A DNA stretch of 64,000 nucleotides. Origin: Pirellulales bacterium. GTDB taxonomy: Bacteria > Planctomycetota > Planctomycetia > Pirellulales > Lacipirellulaceae. The notes below the pieces were generated by a model. That model did no database searches. It saw only the letters and a program-made list of their open reading frames with translations, and had not been told where the DNA came from. The stretch spans positions 1 to 64,000 of the forward strand of contig JANQOF010000068.1 of NCBI GenBank assembly GCA_028279215.1, in the 5' to 3' direction. Made by a program: the position numbers and the translations under genes. The number at the start of each line of letters is the position of its first letter. Positions within the stretch are counted from its first letter, which is position 1. Below, in pieces: positions 37,229 through 46,711 of this stretch.

Positions 37229-38431
37229 ATGTCGACCGGCCATCCACCAACAACGCCGCCAGAAGACAACTACGCCCCGCCTGCCGACACTCGTCAGCGA
37301 CCCACGACGCCTGTTGTTAGGTCGTCAGGCTCGATGGTATTGCTCGTGACGCTGCTGGTTGTTTTGGTCGTCATCCTGGTCGGGCCGTTCCTGCTGTCGC
37401 GATTTCGTTACGCAGACACACACGCCCGTATGCAAGCGGAAGTCGACGTAGCCACCGAGGGTCTAACCCGCGTTAGCGCCAGTCTCAACGACTTTACACT
37501 CGCCTCGCGACTGGTGGCTAAGAGGGTATCGCCTAGCGTTGTGAGCATTCATCGTGCCGACATGGGCGGCAACGAAGGGCAAGGCTCCGGAGTCATTGTC
37601 GATGACGATGGATACATTGTTACCAACTACCATGTCGTGAATGGTGCGACGGGCTTGCACGTGATTCTGGCGGACGGACGCATCGACTACGAACCGATCG
37701 TGGTCGGTGGCGACATGCGAATTGACTTGGCGGTACTCAGAATCAACAAGCCTGATCTAATTGCAGCCGAGTGGGGCGATAGCGACACCCTGGAGGTGGG
37801 CGACCTGGTGTGGGCCGTTGGTAGCCCATTTGGATTGGAACACACGGTCACTTTCGGCATTGTTAGCGCCAAGCAGCGGCGGAGTATGACAGGAATCAAT
37901 CGCAATCCGTTTCAAGAGTTTCTGCAGACCGACGTCGCGATCAATCCGGGAAATAGCGGTGGCCCGCTCGTGAATCTCGATGGCAAGGTAGTAGGAATCA
38001 ATACGGCTATCGTAGGGCAGGTATACCAAGGCGTCAGCTTGGCGATTCCCAGTCAACTGGCACAGGACACGTACCAGAAACTCAGAGACGACGGGTGGAT
38101 CGAACGCGGCTACCTGGGTGTTTCGCCACGCCCCGTGGGCGACCTACTGAGACGCCGTTTGAATCTCTTGCCAGGACAAGGAGTATTGGCGGCAACGGTG
38201 TCACCCTACACTCCTGCAGCTCGTGCGGGCTTGCAGCGCGGTGATGTGATCGTAAAGTGGAACGACCACAATGCCAGCGATCCCTTTCTGCTTACCCAGG
38301 TCATTGCCGACTCACCGGTTGGTTCCGCAGCGAAGGTGATCATACGCCGACTGGAACGAAACGAGCCGGTTGAACTTGAGGTGGAAGTAACCGTGGGAGC
38401 CGCGCCACGACTCGAAGGCGTAGCCGAGTAA
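37229..38431 (+). CDS. HtrA/DegP-type serine protease
   Basis: 400 aa. A Pro-rich N-terminus (1-34) leads to a membrane anchor (about 36-57). The trypsin-like domain has the catalytic triad His135 (TNYHVV), Asp166 (IDLAVL) and Ser243 (GNSGGPLV). One PDZ domain follows (about 295-395: GYLGVSPRP, AARAGLQRGDVIVKWND). It would cut misfolded proteins outside the cytoplasmic membrane. A TATAAT box (37167-37172) lies about 57 bp upstream but has no convincing -35. The primase gene begins 33 bp downstream. Confidence 0.92.
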   Translation: MSTGHPPTTPPEDNYAPPADTRQRPTTPVVRSSGSMVLLVTLLVVLVVILVGPFLLSRFRYADTHARMQAEVDVATEGLTRVSASLNDFTLASRLVAKRVSPSVVSIHRADMGGNEGQGSGVIVDDDGYIVTNYHVVNGATGLHVILADGRIDYEPIVVGGDMRIDLAVLRINKPDLIAAEWGDSDTLEVGDLVWAVGSPFGLEHTVTFGIVSAKQRRSMTGINRNPFQEFLQTDVAINPGNSGGPLVNLDGKVVGINTAIVGQVYQGVSLAIPSQLAQDTYQKLRDDGWIERGYLGVSPRPVGDLLRRRLNLLPGQGVLAATVSPYTPAARAGLQRGDVIVKWNDHNASDPFLLTQVIADSPVGSAAKVIIRRLERNEPVELEVEVTVGAAPRLEGVAE

Positions 38432-38464
38432 TAACCAATCCTCAAAGACTGACGGAACAGCGTA

Positions 38465-40327
38465 GTGGACTTTGGAGCGTCGCAGGACACGAAAGAACAA
38501 GTCCGCCAGTCCGTCGACATCGTCGAGCTGGTAGGCGGGTACTTGCAACTGCGGCGTCAGGGCCGCATTTACGTTGCGCATTGTCCCTGGCACGACGACA
38601 GCCGCCCCAGCCTGCAGGTGAATCCTGAAAGGCAAACATTTAAGTGCTGGGTGTGCGACATTGGCGGCGACATCTTCAGTTTCTTGATGCGGATGGAACG
38701 GCTAGAGTTTCGAGAAGCGCTCGAGATGCTTGCCGAACGAGCTGGCATTGCTCTGACTATGGCACCCAGTACGAAGGCAGAGCCCGGCAGCCCTGGCGAC
38801 AAACGAACCCAACTCGCAGCCCTAGACTGGGCCACCAAGCTGTTCCATCGCCATCTGTTCGAGTCGCCTCACTCGCGGTCGGTGCTCGACTACCTTGCTG
38901 AGCGCGGCATAAATGACCAGATGCGCGAGCGGTTTCACATTGGATTCTCAGCACCGGACTGGGAGTGGATGGTTCGCGAAGCGCGAAATACGCCCTTCAC
39001 ACCCGCGGTGCTAGAGCGTGTTGGCCTCGTTGGCGCTCGCGACGGTGGCAGTCACTACGATCGGTTTCGCGGCCGGCTGATCTTTCCCATTCGCGACGTT
39101 CGCGGCCGACCGATTGCATTTGGTGGGCGTGTACTGCCTGAGTTTGCTGACGAGCGTTCCGCAAAATACGTCAACTCCCCCGAATCGCCGCTCTACAGCA
39201 AGAGCAATCAACTCTACGCCCTCGACGTGGCTCGCGATGCTGCGGCCGATGCCGGCAGTATAGTCGTCATGGAGGGCTACACCGATGTGATCATGGCCCA
39301 CCAACACGGCATTACCAATGCGGTAGCGTGCTGTGGCACGGCTCTCGGCGAACGACATCTGCAGTTGCTACGCCGTTTCACCGATCAGGTGGTGTTAGTG
39401 CTCGATGGCGACGAAGCCGGCCAAAGGCGTACCGCCGAAGTACTCGAACTCTTTATCGCCAATCAAGTCGATTTGCGCATCCTTACGCTGCCCGATGGTT
39501 TCGACCCTTGCGATTTTCTGCGCGCCCACGGTAGCCAGGCGTGGCAATCGATGGTCTCGGGGGCGCGCGATGCACTAGAATACAAACTGGTGCAAGTCGA
39601 AGACCGCGTTGGCCCCAACCCACCAACCCACGTCGCAACTCAAGCCGTAGAAGAGCTGCTTAGCGTGCTCGCCAAGTTAGACGTGACTGCCGGAAAGACG
39701 GACTCAGCAGCATTGTTACGCGAAGCGCAGGTGCTTGGCCGCATGGCGCGCAAGTTTCATTTGCGTGACGAAGAACTTCGCGATCGGCTCAAAGCGATTC
39801 GCCGCAGCGTGTCGCGCATAAGTAGTGTATCGCGACCGATTGACACTGAAAGCGAGCCACCTTCCACCACGAGCGTGATAGCGACGCTATCACGCTGGGA
39901 GCGCGAAATCTTCGAATTGGTATTGTCCGATTCCGCCCTCGTGGGTCCAATCATCGAAACGATACCGCTAGAAGCGATGGTAAGTCGTCCCGCAATTTGG
40001 CTCTATGGGTATTGTCAAGAACTTCACTTCGCCCACCAACCTGTAACGTTTGACCGACTAATGGCTGCGGCCACCCTTGAGCAACAGCAGAAGTTGCTCA
40101 TCGATCTCGACGAATCGGCAAACGAAAAGCACGAGAGCGATCACGACCAGCGTTTGCACGACTTGGTAGAACACTACCGCCAACACCACGACCAACAATC
40201 CCGTCGGGCCGATATCGCGAATCTACGCGAAGGAACGCTCGACAGCCATCAGGAGGAAGAATTACTTAGCAAATTGTTCGACAATCTGAAACGCCGGCAA
40301 TCAGGGTCTCTCTCCACGGATGGTTAG
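38465..40327 (+). CDS. dnaG: DNA primase
   Basis: 620-aa DnaG from a GTG start. The N-terminal zinc finger has C40, H43, C61 and C64 (HCPWHDDSRPS and KCWVCDIGGD). The TOPRIM core reads VVMEGYTDVIMAHQHG and VLVLDGDEAGQ. The C-terminal region would contact the replicative helicase. The order dnaG-rpoD matches the macromolecular-synthesis operon of other bacteria. The start has no obvious ribosome-binding site, but the residues immediately after it match the normal DnaG N-terminus. Confidence 0.95.
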   Translation: MDFGASQDTKEQVRQSVDIVELVGGYLQLRRQGRIYVAHCPWHDDSRPSLQVNPERQTFKCWVCDIGGDIFSFLMRMERLEFREALEMLAERAGIALTMAPSTKAEPGSPGDKRTQLAALDWATKLFHRHLFESPHSRSVLDYLAERGINDQMRERFHIGFSAPDWEWMVREARNTPFTPAVLERVGLVGARDGGSHYDRFRGRLIFPIRDVRGRPIAFGGRVLPEFADERSAKYVNSPESPLYSKSNQLYALDVARDAAADAGSIVVMEGYTDVIMAHQHGITNAVACCGTALGERHLQLLRRFTDQVVLVLDGDEAGQRRTAEVLELFIANQVDLRILTLPDGFDPCDFLRAHGSQAWQSMVSGARDALEYKLVQVEDRVGPNPPTHVATQAVEELLSVLAKLDVTAGKTDSAALLREAQVLGRMARKFHLRDEELRDRLKAIRRSVSRISSVSRPIDTESEPPSTTSVIATLSRWEREIFELVLSDSALVGPIIETIPLEAMVSRPAIWLYGYCQELHFAHQPVTFDRLMAAATLEQQQKLLIDLDESANEKHESDHDQRLHDLVEHYRQHHDQQSRRADIANLREGTLDSHQEEELLSKLFDNLKRRQSGSLSTDG

Positions 40328-40424
40328 AGTGATTGCCCGGCCAATGGCTCTTTAGTCCGCCCGCTGCGTGAAGGCTAGGAGCAGCCAACCCGTCACTTCC
40401 CTCAACTGTGTGCATGAGGCGCAC

Positions 40425-40430
40425 AAGGAG
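40425..40430 (+). promoter_or_regulatory. Shine-Dalgarno AAGGAG for rpoD
   Basis: AAGGAG lies 7 bp before the ATG at 40438. It decides between that ATG and an in-frame upstream ATG at 40408, which has no such site. Confidence 0.75.
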
Positions 40431-40437
40431 TTCGACG

Positions 40438-42087
40438 ATGACCCTGCAGGTCGATCAAGAGTTACGCGAACTACTCTCAGTTGCCAAAGAGCAAGGCTTT
40501 CTTACCTACGACCAAGTCGGCGGCTACCTGCCCGACGAAACACACGGCACCGAGCCCGTCGATCGGTTGCTCACGGCCCTCGATTCGATGGGCATCGAGA
40601 TCGTCGACGATCCTGATATTCGCAAGTTCCCCACGGTCGACGACGCGGCTGACGTCGGTGTTGATGAACGAGCGAAGTTGCTTGCCGACGCAATGCCGAA
40701 GTACACAAGCGACCCCATTCGCATGTACTTGTCGCAAATGGCCGAGATTCCGCTCTTAACTCGCGAAGAAGAGATCGCCCTGGCGAAGAAGATCGAGCTG
40801 ACTCGCAAGCGATTCCGACGCAATCTGCTCCGCTCTTTCTTCGCGCTAGAAGCAACCGTCAAGACGCTCGAACGGGTAGAGTCCGGCGAGTTGCCGTTCG
40901 ACCGCACCATCAAAGTATCGCTGACTGAGCACCTGACCAAGGAGCAGGTACAGGCCCGAATGCCCGTCAATCTGCCGACGTTGCGGAGCCTGATGGCCGC
41001 ACAAAAATCCGACTTTGCCCAACTGACACGTCGCGACCTGCCCGACGACGATCGCCACTCTGTCCAACGTCGCTTCCTGCGTCGCCGCGAGAAGATGCTG
41101 GTGCTGGTTGAGGAACTCAGCCTGCGTACTCGACGTGTTCAACCATTGATCAAGGAACTCGAGCAATTCAGCAATCGGATCGATGAAGTTCGAGACGAAC
41201 TGCGCGAATTGAAAGAGCAACGCGCCCCAAGCGACAAGATCGCGTCGGTCAAGGCTGAACTCAAGCAACTGCTCAGCCATGTTCTCGAAAGCCCATCGAC
41301 GTTGCGACGTCGTGTGGAAACTCTCAAGGCGCAGTTTCGATCCTTCGAGAACGTGAAGCGCGAGTTGTCCAGCGGCAACCTCCGGTTGGTGGTGTCGATC
41401 GCCAAGAAGTACCGCAATCGCGGACTCAGCTTCCTTGACCTGATCCAGGAAGGAAACACCGGCCTGATGCGAGCGGTCGACAAGTACGAGTATCGCCGCG
41501 GGTTCAAGTTCTCGACTTATGCCACTTGGTGGATTCGCCAAGCAATCACACGGGCAATCGCCGACCAAGCGCGGACGATTCGCATTCCGGTGCATATGAT
41601 CGACGTACTCACAAAGCTGCGCAACACCTCGAAGATGCTGCAGCAGAAACTTGGCCGCGAGCCGTCGATCGAAGAAATCGCTACTGCGGCAGAAGTGCCG
41701 TTGGACGAGACTGAACGGGTGCTCGACATCGGTCGTCATCCCGTGAGCCTCGACCGCCCAATCGGCGATGGAGAAGACTGCAGCTTCGGCGAGTTTGTCG
41801 AAGATCAACACACCGAAAGCCCACACAAACTAGCGAACAACGGGTTGTTGCGCGACCAGATCGAGGAATTACTTAAGACGCTTACGTTCCGCGAGCGAGA
41901 GATTATCCGTCTGCGCTACGGGTTGGCGGACGGTTATAGCTACACGCTCGAAGAAGTAGGGCGAATCTTCAAGGTCACCCGGGAACGCGTGCGCCAGATC
42001 GAAGCCAAAGCAGTAGCCAAGCTGCAGCATCCGGTTCGCAGCCAGATGCTGGCGAACTTTGTGCCGCAACTGCCGGCGGCCGCCTGA
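40438..42087 (+). CDS. rpoD: Principal sigma-70 factor
   Basis: 549-aa housekeeping sigma factor. Region 1.1 is present at the N-terminus ([21 protein letters not shown]). Region 1.2 reads [21 protein letters not shown]. Region 2 ([26 protein letters not shown] and [14 protein letters not shown]) melts and binds the -10, and region 4 ([17 protein letters not shown]) binds the -35. A charged, helical non-conserved region of ~250 residues sits between 1.2 and 2, as in other group 1 sigmas. It starts about 110 bp after dnaG and ends at a strong terminator. Confidence 0.96.
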   Translation: MTLQVDQELRELLSVAKEQGFLTYDQVGGYLPDETHGTEPVDRLLTALDSMGIEIVDDPDIRKFPTVDDAADVGVDERAKLLADAMPKYTSDPIRMYLSQMAEIPLLTREEEIALAKKIELTRKRFRRNLLRSFFALEATVKTLERVESGELPFDRTIKVSLTEHLTKEQVQARMPVNLPTLRSLMAAQKSDFAQLTRRDLPDDDRHSVQRRFLRRREKMLVLVEELSLRTRRVQPLIKELEQFSNRIDEVRDELRELKEQRAPSDKIASVKAELKQLLSHVLESPSTLRRRVETLKAQFRSFENVKRELSSGNLRLVVSIAKKYRNRGLSFLDLIQEGNTGLMRAVDKYEYRRGFKFSTYATWWIRQAITRAIADQARTIRIPVHMIDVLTKLRNTSKMLQQKLGREPSIEEIATAAEVPLDETERVLDIGRHPVSLDRPIGDGEDCSFGEFVEDQHTESPHKLANNGLLRDQIEELLKTLTFREREIIRLRYGLADGYSYTLEEVGRIFKVTRERVRQIEAKAVAKLQHPVRSQMLANFVPQLPAAA

Positions 42088-42125
42088 TCAACCAACACGT
42101 GTTCGAGACGTGATGTTCGAACGGT

Positions 42126-42156
42126 CGCGGGTCGCTGCCCCCCGCGGCTGTTTTTT
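42126..42156 (+). terminator. Rho-independent terminator after rpoD
   Basis: Stem CGCGGG (42126-42131) and CCCGCG (42141-42146) with a 9-nt loop, then GCTG and six T at 42151-42156. Confidence 0.65.
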
Positions 42157-42269
42157 GTTGTCTCGCGGCAATCGTGCCGCGATCCAGGCCCTTGGCAATA
42201 CTGCGGCAAATCGAGATAACGGTGTTAGTTGATTCGACAAACGACTCCACACGTACGTACAGGCGGGTA

Positions 42270-42971
42270 ATGGCCATCACTGCTGATACGCTTCGCACCC
42301 TGCATCGTTTGCACGAGCAACTTGCCGACCTGCGTCACCGGCTCGCCCGAGGACCCAAACAGGTGGTCCTGCGTGAACAAAACGTCAAGGCGCGAGAAGC
42401 CGATTTGGAGGAGGTTCGCGAAGCGGTAAAGCAAGCCAAACTCAAGGCCGATCGCCAGCAGCTCGACCTCAAGGCGTCGGAACAGCGAAACGTCGACTGG
42501 AACGCCAAGCTCAATACGTGCAGTAGCAACAAAGAATTCCAAACGCTCAAGGAACAGATCGCCGCCGCCGAGATGGCCAATAGCGTGCTGGCGGACGAGA
42601 TTTTGGAGAGCCTCGAACGCATCGACGCAATGGGCGACAAGGTGAGTGAAGCGGAAGAAGCCGTCAAAGCCACGGCAGCGGAACTCGCCAAGGTGAAGGA
42701 GCAAATCAGCGCCGCGGCCGAGGTGATTCGCGGCGACATTGCCCGACTGGAGGCCGAGCTCGTCGACGCCGAAAAGGCCCTGCCTGTGGAGTTTCGCGGT
42801 GACTACGACCGGGTGGTCAACGTGAAAGGCGCCGACGGGATGAGCGAGGCCGAAGATGGCGTGTGCAACGGGTGCGGGCAAAAGATCACCCCCAACATGC
42901 AGAACGAGTTACTGATGCACCGTCCGACATTCTGCAAATCGTGCGGCAGGTTGTTGTACCTGCCAGAATGA
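42270..42971 (+). CDS. Coiled-coil protein with C-terminal C4 zinc ribbon
   Basis: 233 aa starting at ATG 42270; an in-frame start 96 bp upstream would add residues with no family match. Residues about 5-180 are a long, charged coiled-coil hairpin. The end carries a C4-type zinc ribbon: CNGCGQKI and CKSCGRLLY. This is the architecture of the DUF164/C4 zinc-ribbon family (COG1579), whose function is not settled. It sits between the rpoD terminator and greA. Confidence 0.85.
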   Translation: MAITADTLRTLHRLHEQLADLRHRLARGPKQVVLREQNVKAREADLEEVREAVKQAKLKADRQQLDLKASEQRNVDWNAKLNTCSSNKEFQTLKEQIAAAEMANSVLADEILESLERIDAMGDKVSEAEEAVKATAAELAKVKEQISAAAEVIRGDIARLEAELVDAEKALPVEFRGDYDRVVNVKGADGMSEAEDGVCNGCGQKITPNMQNELLMHRPTFCKSCGRLLYLPE

Positions 42972-42984
42972 CCCACGGGCTGCG

Positions 42985-43000
42985 CCCCGGCGAACCGGGG
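42985..43000 (+). terminator. Hairpin after the zinc-ribbon gene
   Basis: CCCCGG-CGAA-CCGGGG followed by TTTA, 14 bp after the stop codon. The short T run makes termination uncertain; a stronger terminator follows at 43042. Confidence 0.35.
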
Positions 43001-43041
43001 TTTACACCAGATCGTCCGGCCATCAAAATTAAGGTTTGTTT

Positions 43042-43077
43042 AAGACGGGTTCCCCAAGGGGGGTGCCCGTCTTTGTT
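43042..43077 (+). terminator. Strong rho-independent terminator before greA
   Basis: Stem AAGACGGG (43042-43049) pairs perfectly with CCCGTCTT (43066-43073), followed by TGTTTT. The 8-bp GC-rich stem separates the zinc-ribbon gene from greA. Confidence 0.75.
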
Positions 43078-43191
43078 TTGTGACGCTGCCGCGAGCAGTT
43101 CGTGCTGACCTCGGGTGGATCCCGGCTCCAGCATCCTCGGCTCGTCGGCATGGTCGATGTCAAGAAACCCTCGTGTTTGGAAAGAGTTACC

Positions 43192-43674
43192 ATGAGTGGT
43201 CGCGTTCCCATGACCCGTCAAGGTTACGAGAAGATCAAAGCCGAACTCGACGTGATGGAAAACGAGCAGATGCCCGCCATCGAAAAACGCATTGCCGAGG
43301 CACGCGCCGAGGGCGACCTGAAAGAGAACGCCGAGTACCACGGCGCACGCGAATCGCAAGGCATGCTGCAAGCCAAGATCAACCTGCTCAAGGGCAAACT
43401 CAACCGCGCCGACATCGTCGATACGTCGAAGCTCCCAAAGGATGAAGTCGTGTTTAGCTGCACGGTGGTTGTCAAAGATCTCGACTTTGGCGACAAGGAA
43501 GAGTTCACTCTCGTGGGCGAGGGCGACGAAGACTACGACAACGGCAAGATCAACGTCGCTAGCCCGCTGGGCCAAGGCCTTGTGGGCAAGAAAGTGGGCG
43601 AAACGGCGGAGGTCGAAGTCCCCGCCGGAACCAATCGGTTCGAAATCCTCGAAATTCGCTTCGACAACGAGTAG
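43192..43674 (+). CDS. greA: Transcription elongation factor GreA
   Basis: 160-aa GreA that rescues backtracked RNA polymerase. The N-terminal coiled coil carries the catalytic acidic tip in [15 protein letters not shown]. The C-terminal FKBP-like domain ends with IEILEIR-type sequence ([11 protein letters not shown]). Start taken at 43192 because upstream in-frame residues are not GreA-like. A terminator lies just upstream, so greA must have its own promoter. Confidence 0.95.
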   Translation: MSGRVPMTRQGYEKIKAELDVMENEQMPAIEKRIAEARAEGDLKENAEYHGARESQGMLQAKINLLKGKLNRADIVDTSKLPKDEVVFSCTVVVKDLDFGDKEEFTLVGEGDEDYDNGKINVASPLGQGLVGKKVGETAEVEVPAGTNRFEILEIRFDNE

Positions 43675-43702
43675 AAGCCGCAACGCCTTCGCGATACGGA
43701 TG

Positions 43703-44887
43703 CTATTCATCGCGTCGAAGGTCGACATGAACCAATCGGGCTTGGGTTGCCAGCCACTTCTTCCATAAGTCTTCGTCGTAGCCAAAGTGCTCGCCGGTGA
43801 GGTTCACCAGCGCGGTGAGCACATCGGGGTTCTTGGCGGTGCCTTTAATCTCTTTCGGTCCGCCACCGCCAAACCCAAACCCGCCGGTGGATGGGCTGAA
43901 TGAGTAAGTGTCGCCGCCACCGCTGCTACCAACCACTTTCTTGTGTTCAGTAATCAGTGAGTCGATGAGCGGGCCAATGGTCGACTCATCTTCTAACTTC
44001 GCAAGCGCCGCTGCGGCGCGATTGATCATGGCGTTGTCGTTGCTTCGCAGGGCTTTTACATAGGCCTCGGTCAGCCCTTGGCGATTCGCATCCATTAACC
44101 ACTCCAGACAACTGAGCCGTAGATCTTCGTCTGGGTCGGTGAGCGACAAAGTCACCAGCGCATTCACGGTTGCTTGGTGTTCGATTCGCGACGCCGCCTT
44201 GGCCAACAGGCGACGCACCGCGGGATCGCTCTCGTCCTCCAACAAATCGACAATCGATGGTCCAGCCAGCGGGTCGTCGAGCGCGCTGAAGTTGGCGACG
44301 GCCTGATGCACCCGTTCTGGTTGACGGTCGCTCAGCCAACGCCGCCACATTTTGGTCTCGTTTTTCCAGTGCACCTTGGCCTGCTTGAGCTTCTCGGCAC
44401 GTTCGCGGATGGCGATCTCCTGCCGGGTGCGGTACTTGCCTTCAAACCAAACCATGCCGCGCGACTCCATCACTTGCTCGCGGGTCATCCAATCGCCATC
44501 GACGTTTCGGAAGTTCAGCATCTGTCGAGCATCGGCGTTGGTGGGATCGAGCTCAATCACGCGGGCCGCATGCCGCGACGCCTCGGTACTCAAGTTGTGT
44601 TCCCGGCACCAGTTGGCCAGCGCCATCTGAGCCTCGACAGTGTCGGGCGCCGCGTGCACTCGGCGGGCATAGCTCTGCTGCTCAGCGGTCGTGCCAATAA
44701 ATTTCTCCACCTGATTCCGCTTGATGGTCACCAGGGTTCCCATCGGCGTCGTGATCTGATAGCTGCCGTCGTCCAACCGGTTCACCTCGCCCGAGATGCG
44801 CCCGCCGGTCTTCAAAACCAGCTCGTCGCTAAGCGCGGCCGGCGCAATCAGGAACAGCAGATACAAGGCGAACAGGCGTATGGCCAT
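43703..44887 (-). CDS. Secreted TPR/HEAT-repeat protein
   Basis: About 394 aa from ATG 44887, beginning with a signal peptide (MAIRLFALYLLFLIAPAALS). Next comes a small beta region (ELVLKTGGRISGEVNRLDDG). TPR-like repeats follow near residues 75-115 (AQMALANWCREHNLSTEASRHAARVIELDPTNADA), then a HEAT-like array (about 195-310: AGPSIVDLLEDESDPAVRRLLAKAASR, and repeats). A Gly/Ser-rich stretch precedes the C-terminus. Both repeat types bind proteins, so a scaffold role outside the cytoplasm is likely. An ATG at 44920 is an alternative start; a TATAAT box lies just before it. Confidence 0.78.
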   Translation of the reverse strand: MAIRLFALYLLFLIAPAALSDELVLKTGGRISGEVNRLDDGSYQITTPMGTLVTIKRNQVEKFIGTTAEQQSYARRVHAAPDTVEAQMALANWCREHNLSTEASRHAARVIELDPTNADARQMLNFRNVDGDWMTREQVMESRGMVWFEGKYRTRQEIAIRERAEKLKQAKVHWKNETKMWRRWLSDRQPERVHQAVANFSALDDPLAGPSIVDLLEDESDPAVRRLLAKAASRIEHQATVNALVTLSLTDPDEDLRLSCLEWLMDANRQGLTEAYVKALRSNDNAMINRAAAALAKLEDESTIGPLIDSLITEHKKVVGSSGGGDTYSFSPSTGGFGFGGGGPKEIKGTAKNPDVLTALVNLTGEHFGYDEDLWKKWLATQARLVHVDLRRDE

Positions 44888-44925
44888 CTGACTAATTCGT
44901 GGACACGTGGGATCGAACATTCGTT

Positions 44926-44931
44926 ATTATA
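44926..44931 (-). promoter_or_regulatory. -10 box close to the TPR/HEAT gene start
   Basis: Read on the minus strand this is TATAAT, only 5 bp before the ATG at 44920. Transcription would start at about that ATG, or the 44887 ATG would have a ~33-nt leader. No clear -35 is seen. Confidence 0.35.
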
Positions 44932-45098
44932 GATCGAGCATCCCAAGTCGTCCGAGCGGTCCGACGACGGTGCCTTACAGCCGCCCGCTGTACGCAACGC
45001 GTCCTCGGGATTTGACGGTTGTAGTGGTTTGCCCTTGTTCCTTGCTCGACGCTGGACACTCGGTTATCAATCGCACCTTTGGTTTGACACCGTAGTTC

Positions 45099-45611
45099 AT
45101 GTCCCTTGCCGAACACCAAAAAGCAGGCGACCGCCCGGTATCGATCGCGGTACTCACGGTGAGCGATACGCGTACCCTCGAGACGGATCGGGGGGGCGAA
45201 CTGATCGTCGAGGTCGTTACCGCCGCCGGGCATTCGGTCGCAGCTCGCGAGATTATTCCCGACGACCCCGGGCCGATGGCAGAGCTCATCCAAATGTGGG
45301 TTGGCAACGCGTCGATCGAGGCAGTGCTGGTCACTGGAGGCACCGGCATCTCTCGCCGCGACCAGACATTCGAAACCGTTAGTGCCCTGCTGACCAAGCC
45401 GCTGCCGGGCTACGGCGAACTGTTCCGTATGCTGAGCTACGACGATATTGGCCCGGCCGCTATGCTTAGCCGCGCCGTGGGCGGTGTGTGTGACGGCACC
45501 GTGGTACTGACCATGCCAGGTTCGACAGCAGCCGTGCGACTGGCGATGGAGAAGCTGATTTTGCCGGAGTTGGGGCACCTGGTGCATGAAGCAACTAAGG
45601 GTAGGCGGTGA
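45099..45611 (+). CDS. moaB: MoaB/MogA-type molybdenum cofactor protein
   Basis: 170 aa with the MogA/MoaB fold. VTGGTGISRRDQT is the family's molybdopterin-binding signature, and DGTVVLTMPGSTAAVRLAME closes the fold. It adenylates molybdopterin or assists metal insertion. It is shorter than MoeA or Cnx1-type fusions. The other Mo-cofactor genes of the window (moaA, moaE, moaD) are 10-13 kb away, so this gene is unlinked. It converges on the bd-like oxidase operon, with only 4 bp between the ends. Confidence 0.9.
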   Translation: MSLAEHQKAGDRPVSIAVLTVSDTRTLETDRGGELIVEVVTAAGHSVAAREIIPDDPGPMAELIQMWVGNASIEAVLVTGGTGISRRDQTFETVSALLTKPLPGYGELFRMLSYDDIGPAAMLSRAVGGVCDGTVVLTMPGSTAAVRLAMEKLILPELGHLVHEATKGRR

Positions 45612-45615
45612 GTGG

Positions 45616-46698
45616 TCAGTTGGCGTGGGCATGAAGTCGACTCCTCACCCTTGCGATCAACCAAACAATCACCAGGGTGTTGATTACCAGGAAGAGCGCA
45701 AAGACGCCAAAGCCTTGAAGTCTCGCGGCATTGATTGCCGCCTCAACGGCGGGCTCCCATTGATCGACCGTATGTAAGGCCACGTAGCGGCGAACCTCTC
45801 GTAGCACGGTTGCTGCAGCTATTGCCACGGCGATTCCGGCGGTTGCCCACCACAGCCAAACGGTGCTGAGCCGCCCGGTTCTGGCCATGTGCCCCCAAGC
45901 GGCGAGCATGACCACAAGCCCGGCAGCGGCGGTTGCGAGTACCACCAAGTGGGCAGGCTGCCTGATTGCCAACTTGGCTTCTGTGGGAAGCTCTGTCCAG
46001 TACCAAGCACCGGCCGCCGCGGCGCCTACGCCGCCAGTAATGCCGATTCCTGCAAGTCGCCGCACCACGGCCGTCGTTGTCCGACCCCGTAACTGCCATG
46101 CCAAAATTACTGACAGGGTGGCGAGTGCTCCAATGACCCACATGGCCAGCCGAGGCAAGAGTTCGCCGGAGCGATGCCAATTGCGCGCCGCCGAGTAGTG
46201 CTCTACCCACTCACCCTCTCCGGCAAGCGACAAGAGGTGATTCTCCGACCAACTCCAGGCAACGAACAGGAACATCCCTAACACGCCCAAGGCTACCAAC
46301 GCACGCACGAAAGCCGCGCGCTGTTGGATCCAGTTCGTCTTCTGCAAGTACAGCAGGTAAAAGGCGGCGATGAGCACCGGCAGGATCGCCATCCAACGGT
46401 GAAACAGCAGCAGATTGGCGGTGTAGAAGGCATGCTTGTAAAGGAGTTGGATAAAGAGAATCGGCGCGACGCCTAACGTGATGGTCACGCCGAGCGCCAA
46501 CGGCAACCAGTCGACGATCTTGTCGACAATTGCCTGGGTCGCGTCGCAATAGCCTCGAAATACCTTGAACACCGCGGCACCGGCCACCACCATGGCCCCG
46601 CCCACCACGTAGTTCATGGCCACCACGTGCAGCACCAGCGTGGCTAGGTACAACACAAGGTACAGCAGGTTGGCGGTAGGTAGTTCGAGGAGGAACAT
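45616..46698 (-). CDS. Second CydA-like subunit of a bd-type oxidase
   Basis: 360 aa with about eight membrane helices. Its first helix, LHVVAMNYVVGGAMVVAGAAVF (His24), aligns by eye with the first helix of the neighbouring CydA-like subunit (FHVFLAQFAIGGGMLLCYF, His26). The next segment (TLGVAPILFIQLLYKHAFY) also resembles CydA helix 2. It therefore looks like a duplicated CydA rather than CydB, as described for heme-c-containing bd-type oxidases (OR-C/CydAA' group). It lies 13 bp downstream of the larger subunit and must act with it in the membrane. Confidence 0.7.
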   Translation of the reverse strand: MFLLELPTANLLYLVLYLATLVLHVVAMNYVVGGAMVVAGAAVFKVFRGYCDATQAIVDKIVDWLPLALGVTITLGVAPILFIQLLYKHAFYTANLLLFHRWMAILPVLIAAFYLLYLQKTNWIQQRAAFVRALVALGVLGMFLFVAWSWSENHLLSLAGEGEWVEHYSAARNWHRSGELLPRLAMWVIGALATLSVILAWQLRGRTTTAVVRRLAGIGITGGVGAAAAGAWYWTELPTEAKLAIRQPAHLVVLATAAAGLVVMLAAWGHMARTGRLSTVWLWWATAGIAVAIAAATVLREVRRYVALHTVDQWEPAVEAAINAARLQGFGVFALFLVINTLVIVWLIARVRSRLHAHAN

Positions 46699-46711
46699 TT
46701 CGCGAGTTGGA

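Noticed and set aside
40846..41826. 326-codon minus-strand open frame within rpoD
   Set aside because: Antisense to sigma-factor regions; no domain.
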